Source: Methanobacteriota archaeon
GTDB taxonomy: Archaea; Halobacteriota; Halobacteria; Halobacteriales; Halalkalicoccaceae
NCBI GenBank assembly: GCA_022561895.1
Contig: JADFQH010000216.1
Coordinates: forward strand, 1-5,601
DNA length: 5,601 nucleotides
Direction: 5' to 3'
Shown here: positions 1-4,631 of the stretch, in pieces
Layout of the letters: every line of letters starts with the position of its first letter
Numbering within the stretch: the first letter of the stretch is position 1
Notes under the pieces: generated by a model
Seen by the model: the letters and a program-made list of their open reading frames with translations, nothing else
The model's database searches: none
Told to the model about the DNA's origin: nothing
Made by a program: the position numbers and the translations under genes

Positions 1-293
1 TCCATACTCTCGCCGTTGTGCTGGAGCGGGACCGAGGCGGGTTCGTCCATCTGCTGGACATCGAGGGCCTCGTAGGCGGTCGCGGTCGGTTTGTAGCCGC
101 CTTTCGGACCGGGGACGCCCTCGACGAGCTGGAGGGCTTTCAGGCTCTGCATCTGATTTCTGATCGTGCCCGGATTTCTATCGACTTCCTCTGCGATGTC
201 TTCGCCTTTGACCGCATTTTCGCTCCCTCGGTGAAGATTGATCAACGCGGTGAGGATGGTTTTCTGACTTGGCGTGAGTTCGATCGATGACAT
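1..293 (-). CDS. Winged-helix transcriptional regulator (Rrf2/TrmB-like), C-terminus cut by window edge
   Basis: The first 97 residues are visible, beginning MSSIELTPSQKTILTAL. Residues 6-75 read as a winged helix: helix 1 at about 7-22, a second helix around KGEDIAEEV (29-37), a recognition helix around PGTIRNQMQSLKAL (41-54), and a glycine-rich wing GPKGGYKPT (62-70). This resembles the small haloarchaeal regulators usually annotated as Rrf2 or HTH family; from memory of that group, a second domain should follow beyond the window. Role: DNA-binding control of transcription, cytoplasmic; ligand unknown. The ATG at 293 is preferred because a TATA-like box lies 25-30 bases upstream. The gene is divergent from arginase, so control of arginine breakdown or of itself is possible, but this is only an inference from position. 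The family name is less certain than the helix-turn-helix call. Confidence 0.82.
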   Translation of the reverse strand, partial: MSSIELTPSQKTILTALINLHRGSENAVKGEDIAEEVDRNPGTIRNQMQSLKALQLVEGVPGPKGGYKPTATAYEALDVQQMDEPASVPLQHNGESM

Positions 294-316
294 ACCCCCT
301 CTTCGGGACAGATTCG

Positions 317-324
317 CTTAAATG
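317..324 (-). promoter_or_regulatory. TATA-like box of the winged-helix regulator
   Basis: On the minus strand this reads CATTTAAG. It sits about 25-30 bases before the ATG at 293, the spacing expected if transcription starts at or within a few bases of the start codon. That fits the leaderless transcripts common in haloarchaea. A purine-rich AGAGGGGGT lies directly before the ATG, so some ribosome-binding contribution cannot be excluded. Confidence 0.5.
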
Positions 325-369
325 CGACGAATACTCTGGCAAACCCGTTCGAATCGCAACTGGCCGGTG

Positions 370-445
370 GTATCAGTCAGTGATCGTTCCGAGTAGTGAT
401 ATACTCTCGGACGGAGGTCGTCGAAGAATTTCGACCGACTGATAC
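370..445. promoter_or_regulatory. Dyad in the regulator-arginase divergent promoter region (possible operator)
   Basis: GTATCAGTC at 370-378 and its exact reverse complement GACTGATAC at 437-445 face each other across 58 bases; one more base pair matches if a single mismatch is allowed. Between the arms is a smaller dyad, GAGTA (391-395) and TACTC (402-406). The core GACTGA occurs again at 512-517, just before the arginase start codon. The dyad lies between the two divergent promoters, where a shared regulator could bind. Binding is inferred; the sequence shows only the symmetry. Confidence 0.4.
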
Positions 446-493
446 AGCGAAATACTGAGGATTGCTACGTCCGATGGTAACGAAATCCGCAGA

Positions 494-499
494 TTTAAT
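494..499 (+). promoter_or_regulatory. TATA-like box of the arginase gene
   Basis: TTTAAT lies 25-30 bases before the ATG at 524, in a locally AT-rich stretch. CGAAATCC just upstream (481-488) is compatible with a TFB-recognition element. The spacing predicts a leaderless or nearly leaderless arginase mRNA and supports the chosen start. Confidence 0.55.
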
Positions 500-523
500 C
501 TTCACATACCCGACTGAGCGCGT

Positions 524-1432
524 ATGAGAGAGCAGATAACAGTCATCGGCGCGCCGCTCGATTACGGCGCGGATCGTCGTGGCGTCGATATGGGGCCCTC
601 CGCGATCCGGTATGCGGGGCTCGCGGACGAACTCGCAGCGAGCGGACGACCGTGTGTCGATCGAGGTGATCTCAGCGTGCCGCGTGCAGAGGAGCGCGAT
701 CCGGACGCCGTCTCGCCACCGGCCGGGTCGGCGAAGTTCCTAAAGGAGGTGCGCGATGTCTGTGAGCGACTTTCGGCGGAGGTCGCAGAAACCCTTTCAA
801 AGGGGCGGTTCCCGCTCGTCCTCGGCGGGGATCACTCGATCGCCATCGGCTCGATCCAAGGGTCGAGCCGGGACGGCGACATCGGCGTGATCTGGTTCGA
901 TGCCCACGGCGATTTCAATACGCCCGAGACCTCTCCGAGCGGGAACGTCCACGGAATGCCGATGGCCGCCGCGCTCGGTCACGGCTCGTTCGCCGACACC
1001 GACTGGGCGAACGCCAACAGAGTAACGCCCGAAAACGTCGTCCTCGTCGGGCTTCGAAGCCTCGACGAAAAAGAGCGCCTCGCGATCCGCGAAAGCCCGG
1101 TCACCGCCTACACGATGTCGGATATCGACGAGCAGGGGATCACGACAATCACCGAATCCGCTATCGAAATCGCGAGCGACGGGACTGACGGGGTTCATGT
1201 CAGCCTCGATCTCGACTGGCTCGACCCCAAGGAAGCGCCCGGCGTCGGCACGCCCGTTCGTGGTGGCGTCACCTACCGAGAGGCCCACGCCGCCCTCGAG
1301 ATCGTCTCGAACCACGACGTGCTTCGCTCGCTCGAAGTCGTCGAGGTGAACCCGATCCTCGATTCGCGAAACGAAACGGCGAACCTCGCGGTCGAACTCG
1401 CCGCGAGCGCGCTCGGAAAACGCATCCTATAG
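524..1432 (+). CDS. rocF: Arginase (ureohydrolase family)
   Basis: 302 residues, the normal size for a bacterial/archaeal arginase, which hydrolyses L-arginine to L-ornithine and urea using a cytoplasmic binuclear Mn(II) centre. All six metal ligands are visible: H104 in GGDHS (101-105), D126, H128 and D130 in DAHGD, and D229 and D231 in SLDLDWLDP. H143 in SGNVHGMP matches the proton-shuttle His of arginases, and N132 and S139 match residues that bind the substrate alpha-amino group. The N-terminal VDMGPSAIRYAG (21-32) and C-terminal EVNPILDSRN (274-283, with the substrate Glu at 274) favour true arginase over agmatinase or formimidoylglutamase. A TATA-like box 25-30 bases upstream supports the start. 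No ornithine-using partner gene is in view. The divergent regulator next door is a candidate controller. Substrate assignment is by motif, not by assay. Confidence 0.93.
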   Translation: MREQITVIGAPLDYGADRRGVDMGPSAIRYAGLADELAASGRPCVDRGDLSVPRAEERDPDAVSPPAGSAKFLKEVRDVCERLSAEVAETLSKGRFPLVLGGDHSIAIGSIQGSSRDGDIGVIWFDAHGDFNTPETSPSGNVHGMPMAAALGHGSFADTDWANANRVTPENVVLVGLRSLDEKERLAIRESPVTAYTMSDIDEQGITTITESAIEIASDGTDGVHVSLDLDWLDPKEAPGVGTPVRGGVTYREAHAALEIVSNHDVLRSLEVVEVNPILDSRNETANLAVELAASALGKRIL

Positions 1433-1452
1433 ACGGACCTTTCGCATGGACC

Positions 1453-1457
1453 TTTTT
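1453..1457 (+). terminator. Oligo-T terminator after arginase
   Basis: T5 lies 21 bases after the arginase stop codon. Oligo-T in the coding strand is the usual archaeal termination signal. It is part of the second copy of a direct repeat: GGACCTTT at 1435-1442 and GGACCTTTTT at 1448-1457. The perfect hairpins at 1484-1536 follow and could stabilise the 3' end of read-through transcripts. Confidence 0.45.
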
Positions 1458-1483
1458 CCGCCTCGGGTGCGCTTCGCGTCGTT

Positions 1484-1507
1484 CGAAAGAGTGCAAGCAC
1501 TCTTTCG
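1484..1507. repeat. Perfect inverted repeat A (11-bp arms, 2-base centre)
   Basis: CGAAAGAGTGC at 1484-1494 and GCACTCTTTCG at 1497-1507 are exact reverse complements separated by AA. As RNA this would form a stable hairpin whichever strand is transcribed. It is the first of four inverted repeats in the 205-base gap between the convergent arginase and ArsA genes. No coding region was found in that gap. Confidence 0.85.
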
Positions 1508-1513
1508 TGATGA

Positions 1514-1536
1514 CGAGAGACGCAAAGCGTCTCTCG
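1514..1536. repeat. Perfect inverted repeat B (10-bp arms, AAA centre)
   Basis: CGAGAGACGC at 1514-1523 and GCGTCTCTCG at 1527-1536 are exact reverse complements around AAA. Beyond a small internal loop the pairing can extend with GTGAT (1507-1511) and ATCAC (1538-1542), although base 1507 is also used by repeat A. The purine-rich left arm resembles that of repeat A, which begins seven bases after A ends, suggesting diverged copies of one element. Confidence 0.85.
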
Positions 1537-1567
1537 GATCACACCACTCACCGCAAAAATCTCCTCC

Positions 1568-1598
1568 AAAAAACGCCGGCGCGGCCTTGCCGCGCCGG
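1568..1598 (-). terminator. Hairpin plus T6 after the ArsA-family gene (intrinsic-type terminator)
   Basis: On the minus strand, the 10-bp arms CCGGCGCGGC and GCCGCGCCGG (1598-1589 and 1585-1576) with an AAG loop are followed two bases later by T6 (1573-1568). A second T5 run lies at 1559-1555. The hairpin starts 40 bases beyond the stop codon of the ArsA-family gene. Oligo-T alone can end transcription in archaea, but this layout matches the bacterial stem-plus-U design. Which part is functional cannot be told from sequence. Confidence 0.65.
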
Positions 1599-1604
1599 TC
1601 CGCT

Positions 1605-1630
1605 ACCGCGACTCACAACCGACTCGCGGT
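1605..1630. repeat. Inverted repeat D (7-bp arms, 12-base centre)
   Basis: ACCGCGA at 1605-1611 and TCGCGGT at 1624-1630 are exact reverse complements. It lies between the ArsA-family stop codon and the hairpin-plus-T6 element, so it would be in the 3' untranslated region of that mRNA. The arms are short and GC-rich, so chance is more likely here than for the three longer repeats. Confidence 0.5.
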
Positions 1631-1637
1631 CCGCCGT

Positions 1638-2576
1638 TCACCGCTTTTTCAACTGCTCCGCGACCTGCTCCAACGACTCGACTCCATGAACCTCGCCGGT
1701 CGTTTCAGGGACGGTCATCACCTCGAACTCGGAAAATCGCTTTCGGATCTCAGCCACTCGTTCGTCGTGTCGTTCCTTCTGGCTTCGACACCGGGAACAC
1801 TCCTCGTTTACGTCCTCTAAAACTTTGTTCACGACGAGGGTTTCGACCGGCATCGAAACAGCAGAAAGGCGCTCGATCAGTCGTTCTGATTCCGTGATCG
1901 CCATCCGCTCGGGGATCAGGACGACGCGAAACTCGGTTCGCTCTGGGTCCCGAAGCACGTCGTGAGCGCGCTCCATTCGGTCCTGTAGCGCTGCGATCTC
2001 GTCCTCGCTCTCATCGCGCCCGAGGTACGCGGCGGGACCCATCAGCATGCTCCGGGTCGAGTTCGCCATCCGATGGAGCTGTCCCCGGAGCGAGTCGGTC
2101 GTTTCGAGTGCGGTTTCGAGGATTTCCGGTAGTTCGAGCAATCTGAGGGTATGGCCCGTCGGCGCGGTATCGAAGACGATCCGATCCCATCTTTCCGAGC
2201 TAACGTACTCCGCAAGCACATCCAATGCGGCGGCCTCGTCGCCCCCCGCAGGAATTCCCGATCCGAAGAGACGTTCGATCTCCTCCTCTTCGAGGCTGAT
2301 TCCCACCGCCCGAAGGTCGCGCGCGAGATGGGAAACGATCTCCTGATACCGATCCGCGCGGGTTTCGGGGTCAATCTCGACCCCGAAGAGGTTCGTTCTC
2401 ACCTCACTCGGATCGCCGTCGAGGTCGGTCTCGAAGGAATCCGAGAGCGAATGTGCTGGATCGGTCGAGACGACGAGCGTTTTCTCACCCTGCTCTGCGA
2501 GCGCGAGTCCGGTTGCGGCGGCCATCGTCGTTTTTCCGACCCCGCCCTTGCCCCCGTAGAGGATGTGTTCAGTCAT
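1638..2576 (-). CDS. arsA: ArsA/Get3-family ATPase
   Basis: 312 residues forming a single ArsA-type nucleotide-binding domain. The deviant Walker A GGKGGVGKTT (8-17) carries the signature Lys10. Switch I is STDPAHS (37-43), switch II is FDTAPTGHT (135-143), and VVNK (248-251) fits the adenine-contacting region. A CxxC pair, C260 and C263, lies late in the protein, as in Get3 proteins, where it binds zinc across a homodimer. The length is that of a single-domain Get3-like protein rather than the tandem two-domain bacterial ArsA. Family members either power arsenite export or deliver tail-anchored membrane proteins. No arsB or arsR-like gene is beside it, so a Get3-like cytosolic delivery role is more plausible but unproven. 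It is convergent with arginase and divergent from aroB'; a TATA-like TACTTT 25-30 bases upstream supports the ATG at 2576. Confidence 0.93.
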   Translation of the reverse strand: MTEHILYGGKGGVGKTTMAAATGLALAEQGEKTLVVSTDPAHSLSDSFETDLDGDPSEVRTNLFGVEIDPETRADRYQEIVSHLARDLRAVGISLEEEEIERLFGSGIPAGGDEAAALDVLAEYVSSERWDRIVFDTAPTGHTLRLLELPEILETALETTDSLRGQLHRMANSTRSMLMGPAAYLGRDESEDEIAALQDRMERAHDVLRDPERTEFRVVLIPERMAITESERLIERLSAVSMPVETLVVNKVLEDVNEECSRCRSQKERHDERVAEIRKRFSEFEVMTVPETTGEVHGVESLEQVAEQLKKR

Positions 2577-2600
2577 ATCGGGGCTACGGATTCAGCGGGC

Positions 2601-2606
2601 AAAGTA
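2601..2606 (-). promoter_or_regulatory. TATA-like box of the ArsA-family gene
   Basis: On the minus strand this reads TACTTT, 25-30 bases before the ATG at 2576. It is a weak match to the archaeal TATA consensus, but the spacing fits a leaderless transcript. It lies in the 92-base divergent region shared with aroB'. Confidence 0.35.
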
Positions 2607-2638
2607 CCTCACCCGGTATCGACAGCCCATTCGCCACG

Positions 2639-2644
2639 TTCAAG
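2639..2644 (+). promoter_or_regulatory. Possible weak TATA element of aroB'
   Basis: TTCAAG lies 25-30 bases before the ATG at 2669, the position expected for a leaderless promoter. It is a poor TATA match and is called mainly on spacing. No Shine-Dalgarno-like sequence is seen between it and the start. Confidence 0.25.
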
Positions 2645-2668
2645 CCAGCGCCGTGCGACCCCCGAACT

Positions 2669-3841
2669 ATGACGCGATCCGTCTGGCTGAAAGCCGACGA
2701 CACGGTCGGCGACTGGGAAGCGCGCAAACGACGAATCACTGCCGGTCTCGAAGCCGGCGTCGACTGGGTGCTCGTCGACGAATCGGATGTCGAGCGAGTT
2801 CGAGAGTTGGGGAGTGTCAACGTCGCGGCGTTTCGCTCCGGCGGGGACGTTCACGTGATGGACGCAGAGGAGACGGAAACGCCCGACATCGACGCCGTCG
2901 TTATCGGCAAGAAGGGCGAGGGTGACGGCACGGTCGATCTCCCCGAGGAGTTCTCGGGATCGGCGGATCTCTCCGCGCTTCGTCGCGAGAGCGAAACCCC
3001 GACGGGCTCGTATGTCCGGGTTCTTAGCGAGTACTACGAGGCGTTCGCAGAAGAAGCCGCCGTCGAAGCCGATTATACGATCGTTATCGGGGAGGACTGG
3101 ACGATCATTCCCCTGGAAAACCTCATTGCGCGGATCGGGAGCGAAACCGAACTAATCGCCGGGGTTCAGTCATCCGAGGAGGCCCGAACCGCCTTCGAGA
3201 CGCTCGAACAGGGTGCTGACGCCGTTCTCCTCGATTCGGATGATCCCGACACGATCCGCGAAACCGTCGCGGTGCGAGACAGCGCAGAACGCGAACACCT
3301 CGATCTCTCGTGGGCAACCGTGACCGAGATCGCACAGACGGGAAGCGCGGATCGCGTCTGCGTCGATACGGGGAGCCTGATGGACCACGACGAGGGAATG
3401 CTCATCGGATCGATGTCCCGCGGACTCTTTTTCGTTCACGCAGAAACCGCAGAATCGCCGTACGTCGCCTCTCGGCCCTTCCGGGTGAACGCGGGCGCGG
3501 TCCACGCCTACGTGCGCACGCCCGACGGCGGCACGAAGTATCTCTCCGAACTCGAAAGTGGCGACGAAGTTCAGTTGATCGATACGGCGGGCAACACGCG
3601 CGAGGCGATTGTGGGCCGGGTCAAGATCGAGAAACGTCCGATGTTTCGGGTCGAAGCCGAAACCGATGAAGGCGACCGGATTGCGACCCTCCTACAGAAC
3701 GCGGAGACGATCAAGGTCCAGACCCGCGAGGGACGAAAAGCGGTGACGGAACTCGAAGAAGGTGACGAGATGTTGCTGTACTACGAGGCTGTTGCTCGCC
3801 ATTTCGGCGAGGCCGTCGAGGAACGAATCATCGAGAAGTAG
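2669..3841 (+). CDS. aroB': 3-dehydroquinate synthase II (archaeal DHQ synthase)
   Basis: 390 residues, typical for the haloarchaeal family. In the archaeal route to aromatic amino acids, this enzyme oxidatively deaminates and cyclises 2-amino-3,7-dideoxy-D-threo-hept-6-ulosonate to 3-dehydroquinate with NAD+, replacing the DAHP-based AroB reaction. Family hallmarks visible are GEDWTIIPLENLIA (141-154), VDTGSLMDHDEGMLIGSMSR (232-251), SRPFRVNAGAVHAYV (268-282), a C-terminal beta-rich segment around GRVKIEKRPMFRVEAE (316-331), and LLQNAETIKV (341-350). The N-terminus MTRSVWLKADDTVGDWE also fits the family, so the start at 2669 is chosen over an in-frame ATG at 2453, which would add 72 basic, low-complexity residues antisense to the ATPase gene. 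The partner gene for the first pathway step is not in this window. The last 14 bases overlap the convergent zinc-ribbon gene. Confidence 0.96.
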   Translation: MTRSVWLKADDTVGDWEARKRRITAGLEAGVDWVLVDESDVERVRELGSVNVAAFRSGGDVHVMDAEETETPDIDAVVIGKKGEGDGTVDLPEEFSGSADLSALRRESETPTGSYVRVLSEYYEAFAEEAAVEADYTIVIGEDWTIIPLENLIARIGSETELIAGVQSSEEARTAFETLEQGADAVLLDSDDPDTIRETVAVRDSAEREHLDLSWATVTEIAQTGSADRVCVDTGSLMDHDEGMLIGSMSRGLFFVHAETAESPYVASRPFRVNAGAVHAYVRTPDGGTKYLSELESGDEVQLIDTAGNTREAIVGRVKIEKRPMFRVEAETDEGDRIATLLQNAETIKVQTREGRKAVTELEEGDEMLLYYEAVARHFGEAVEERIIEK

Positions 3842-4259
3842 GGGGTTTTTCCGTTGCTTCGGGCTCCCGTTCGCTTTCGGAGAGGGGTCTGGTACACCAG
3901 TGACAGAAGTCGAGACCGAGTTCGTCGAGTTCGCGCCCGCAGTGGGGACACCGGTGGCCCTCTGCACGCTGTTTTGTCTGATTTGCTTGCCAGTAGGCGT
4001 CCGCGGCGCTAAAACTGATGACGACGACCAGTGCGAGCTGGGCTTCGAGCGGGAGATCCGAAGAGAGCGCAACCGCATCACCGAACGACTGAACACTATC
4101 GATCAGCCCTTCAGGAACGAAAAGAACGAACGAGAGGACGACCATCCAGAACCAAAGCATGGCTCGGAACCACGATCGGAGATAGACATGCCCGAGTCCG
4201 GGGACGAGAACGGCGAAAACAGCCGCGAGCCACGGTCGCTTGTGCGAAGCCCCGCTCAT
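3828..4259 (-). CDS. Small membrane protein with C-terminal zinc ribbon
   Basis: 143 residues. Hydrophobic segments at about 10-28 (PWLAAVFAVLVPGLGHVYL), 33-49 and 72-88 look like membrane helices; the first, with its PGLGHVYL turn, recalls small TM2-like haloarchaeal membrane proteins. A hydrophilic tail carries CPHCGREL (104-111) and CHWC (119-122), two CxxC pairs forming a likely zinc ribbon. The C-terminal 20 residues are charged. Function unknown; the ribbon could bind protein, RNA or only zinc. The start at 4259 is decided by the TATAAATA box 24-31 bases upstream. An in-frame ATG at 4316 would place that box inside the coding region and add 19 polar residues. The 3' end overlaps aroB' by 14 bases, tail to tail. 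I recognise the general type, common in haloarchaea, but no named gene. Confidence 0.85.
   Translation of the reverse strand: MSGASHKRPWLAAVFAVLVPGLGHVYLRSWFRAMLWFWMVVLSFVLFVPEGLIDSVQSFGDAVALSSDLPLEAQLALVVVISFSAADAYWQANQTKQRAEGHRCPHCGRELDELGLDFCHWCTRPLSESEREPEATEKPPTSR
3846..3850 (+). terminator. Oligo-T terminator after aroB'
   Basis: T5 follows four bases after the aroB' stop codon. The run lies inside the coding region of the convergent zinc-ribbon gene, where it encodes Lys on the other strand, so coding and termination share these bases. Confidence 0.45.
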
Positions 4260-4282
4260 TTCCTGTGGATGAGCACCCCTGC

Positions 4283-4290
4283 TATTTATA
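4283..4290 (-). promoter_or_regulatory. Strong TATA box of the zinc-ribbon membrane protein gene
   Basis: On the minus strand this reads TATAAATA, 24-31 bases before the ATG at 4259. It is the best TATA match in the window and sets the translation start of this gene as leaderless. CCGATAG just upstream may serve as the TFB-recognition element. Confidence 0.75.
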
Positions 4291-4314
4291 CTATCGGAAA
4301 TCTGCCATCGTTTC

Positions 4315-4338
4315 ATAAGGACGGTTGTAGTCCCTTAT
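4315..4338. repeat. Imperfect inverted repeat upstream of the zinc-ribbon promoter
   Basis: ATAAGGAC (4315-4322) pairs with GTCCCTTAT (4330-4338) if one C bulges, leaving a seven-base loop. It begins 25 bases upstream of the TATA box of the zinc-ribbon gene, a suitable place for an activator site. It also lies downstream of the 46-residue protein gene, so it could act in the 3' end of that transcript instead. Confidence 0.5.
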
Positions 4339-4343
4339 CGTTG

Positions 4344-4372
4344 ATCGCTGATCCGCACAGGCGATCAGCGGT
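4344..4372. repeat. Hairpin with one bulge downstream of the 46-residue protein gene
   Basis: CGCTGAT (4346-4352) pairs with ATCAGCG (4364-4370). After a bulged C, CGC (4354-4356) pairs with GCG (4361-4363), closing an ACAG loop; the outer stem can extend by two weaker pairs. It lies 24 bases past the stop codon of the minus-strand small protein gene. No T-run of five or more follows on that strand, so it is not a standard terminator by sequence. Confidence 0.55.
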
Positions 4373-4393
4373 AAACAGTTACAATCGCCCTTA

Positions 4394-4534
4394 TCAGTAG
4401 CCCATAAGCCACGCGCTGACGCCCGCGAGGATCACCAAGACGGCAAAAAGCAGCCCGGTCCCCGGAAGCGGGATGATTCCAAACAGCAGTCCAACCACAC
4501 CAACTGAAACGAGCAGTGTCGAGGCGTTTACCAT
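4394..4534 (-). CDS. 46-residue two-helix membrane protein
   Basis: The product starts MVNASTLLVSVGVVGLLFGI and ends GVSAWLMGY. Two hydrophobic stretches (about 5-20 and 27-44) are joined by a short turn, IPLPGTG, predicting a helical hairpin in the cytoplasmic membrane with almost no soluble part. Small membrane proteins of this kind are common in haloarchaea; I do not recognise a specific function. The ATG at 4534 is favoured because a TATA-like TTTCTAT lies 21-27 bases upstream. An in-frame ATG at 4600 would add 22 polar residues translated from the promoter region. It is divergent from the AIR synthase-like gene with 97 bases between starts, and the next gene on its strand has its own strong promoter. 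Real coding status is likely but not certain, given the length. Confidence 0.65.
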   Translation of the reverse strand: MVNASTLLVSVGVVGLLFGIIPLPGTGLLFAVLVILAGVSAWLMGY

Positions 4535-4554
4535 ACTCGACGAACTCACCGGCG

Positions 4555-4561
4555 ATAGAAA
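4555..4561 (-). promoter_or_regulatory. Possible TATA-like element of the 46-residue protein gene
   Basis: On the minus strand this reads TTTCTAT, 21-27 bases before the ATG at 4534. It is a weak consensus match supported mainly by spacing, in the divergent region shared with the AIR synthase-like gene. Confidence 0.35.
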
Positions 4562-4603
4562 GGGTTTGGGCTGGCGATCTCCGTTGTATTCGATCACCAC
4601 TGC

Positions 4604-4611
4604 TAAGTATT
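4604..4611 (+). promoter_or_regulatory. TATA-like box of the AIR synthase-like gene
   Basis: TAAGTATT lies 21-28 bases before the ATG at 4632 in a locally AT-rich stretch. The spacing indicates a leaderless or nearly leaderless transcript and supports the chosen start. Confidence 0.45.
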
Positions 4612-4631
4612 ACAGCGTCATTCCTCACACA

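Noticed and set aside
797..1315. Minus-strand open frame of 172 codons opposite arginase
   Set aside because: It is fully antisense to a complete arginase carrying all catalytic motifs; the product shows no domain of its own.
1484..1630. CRISPR array or insertion-sequence ends
   Set aside because: The repeats are unequal palindromes without regular spacers. No transposase, target duplication or cas gene is present.
1446..1820. Plus-strand open frame of 124 codons across the hairpin region and the 3' end of the ATPase gene
   Set aside because: It runs through three perfect hairpins and antisense to a clear ATPase gene. The translation is Arg/Ser-rich with no recognisable domain, typical of a GC-rich shadow frame.
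2453..2668. N-terminal extension of aroB' from an in-frame ATG at 2453
   Set aside because: The 72 extra residues are Arg- and Pro-rich, unlike the acidic protein that follows, and are mostly antisense to the N-terminal coding region of the ATPase gene. The family N-terminus begins at MTRSVWLKA (2669).
4260..4316. Longer start (ATG at 4316) for the zinc-ribbon membrane protein
   Set aside because: The strong TATAAATA box at 4283-4290 would fall inside the coding region, and it is ideally spaced for a leaderless start at 4259.
4535..4600. Longer start (ATG at 4600) for the 46-residue membrane protein
   Set aside because: The added 22 residues are polar and come from the divergent promoter region; a TATA-like element fits the start at 4534.
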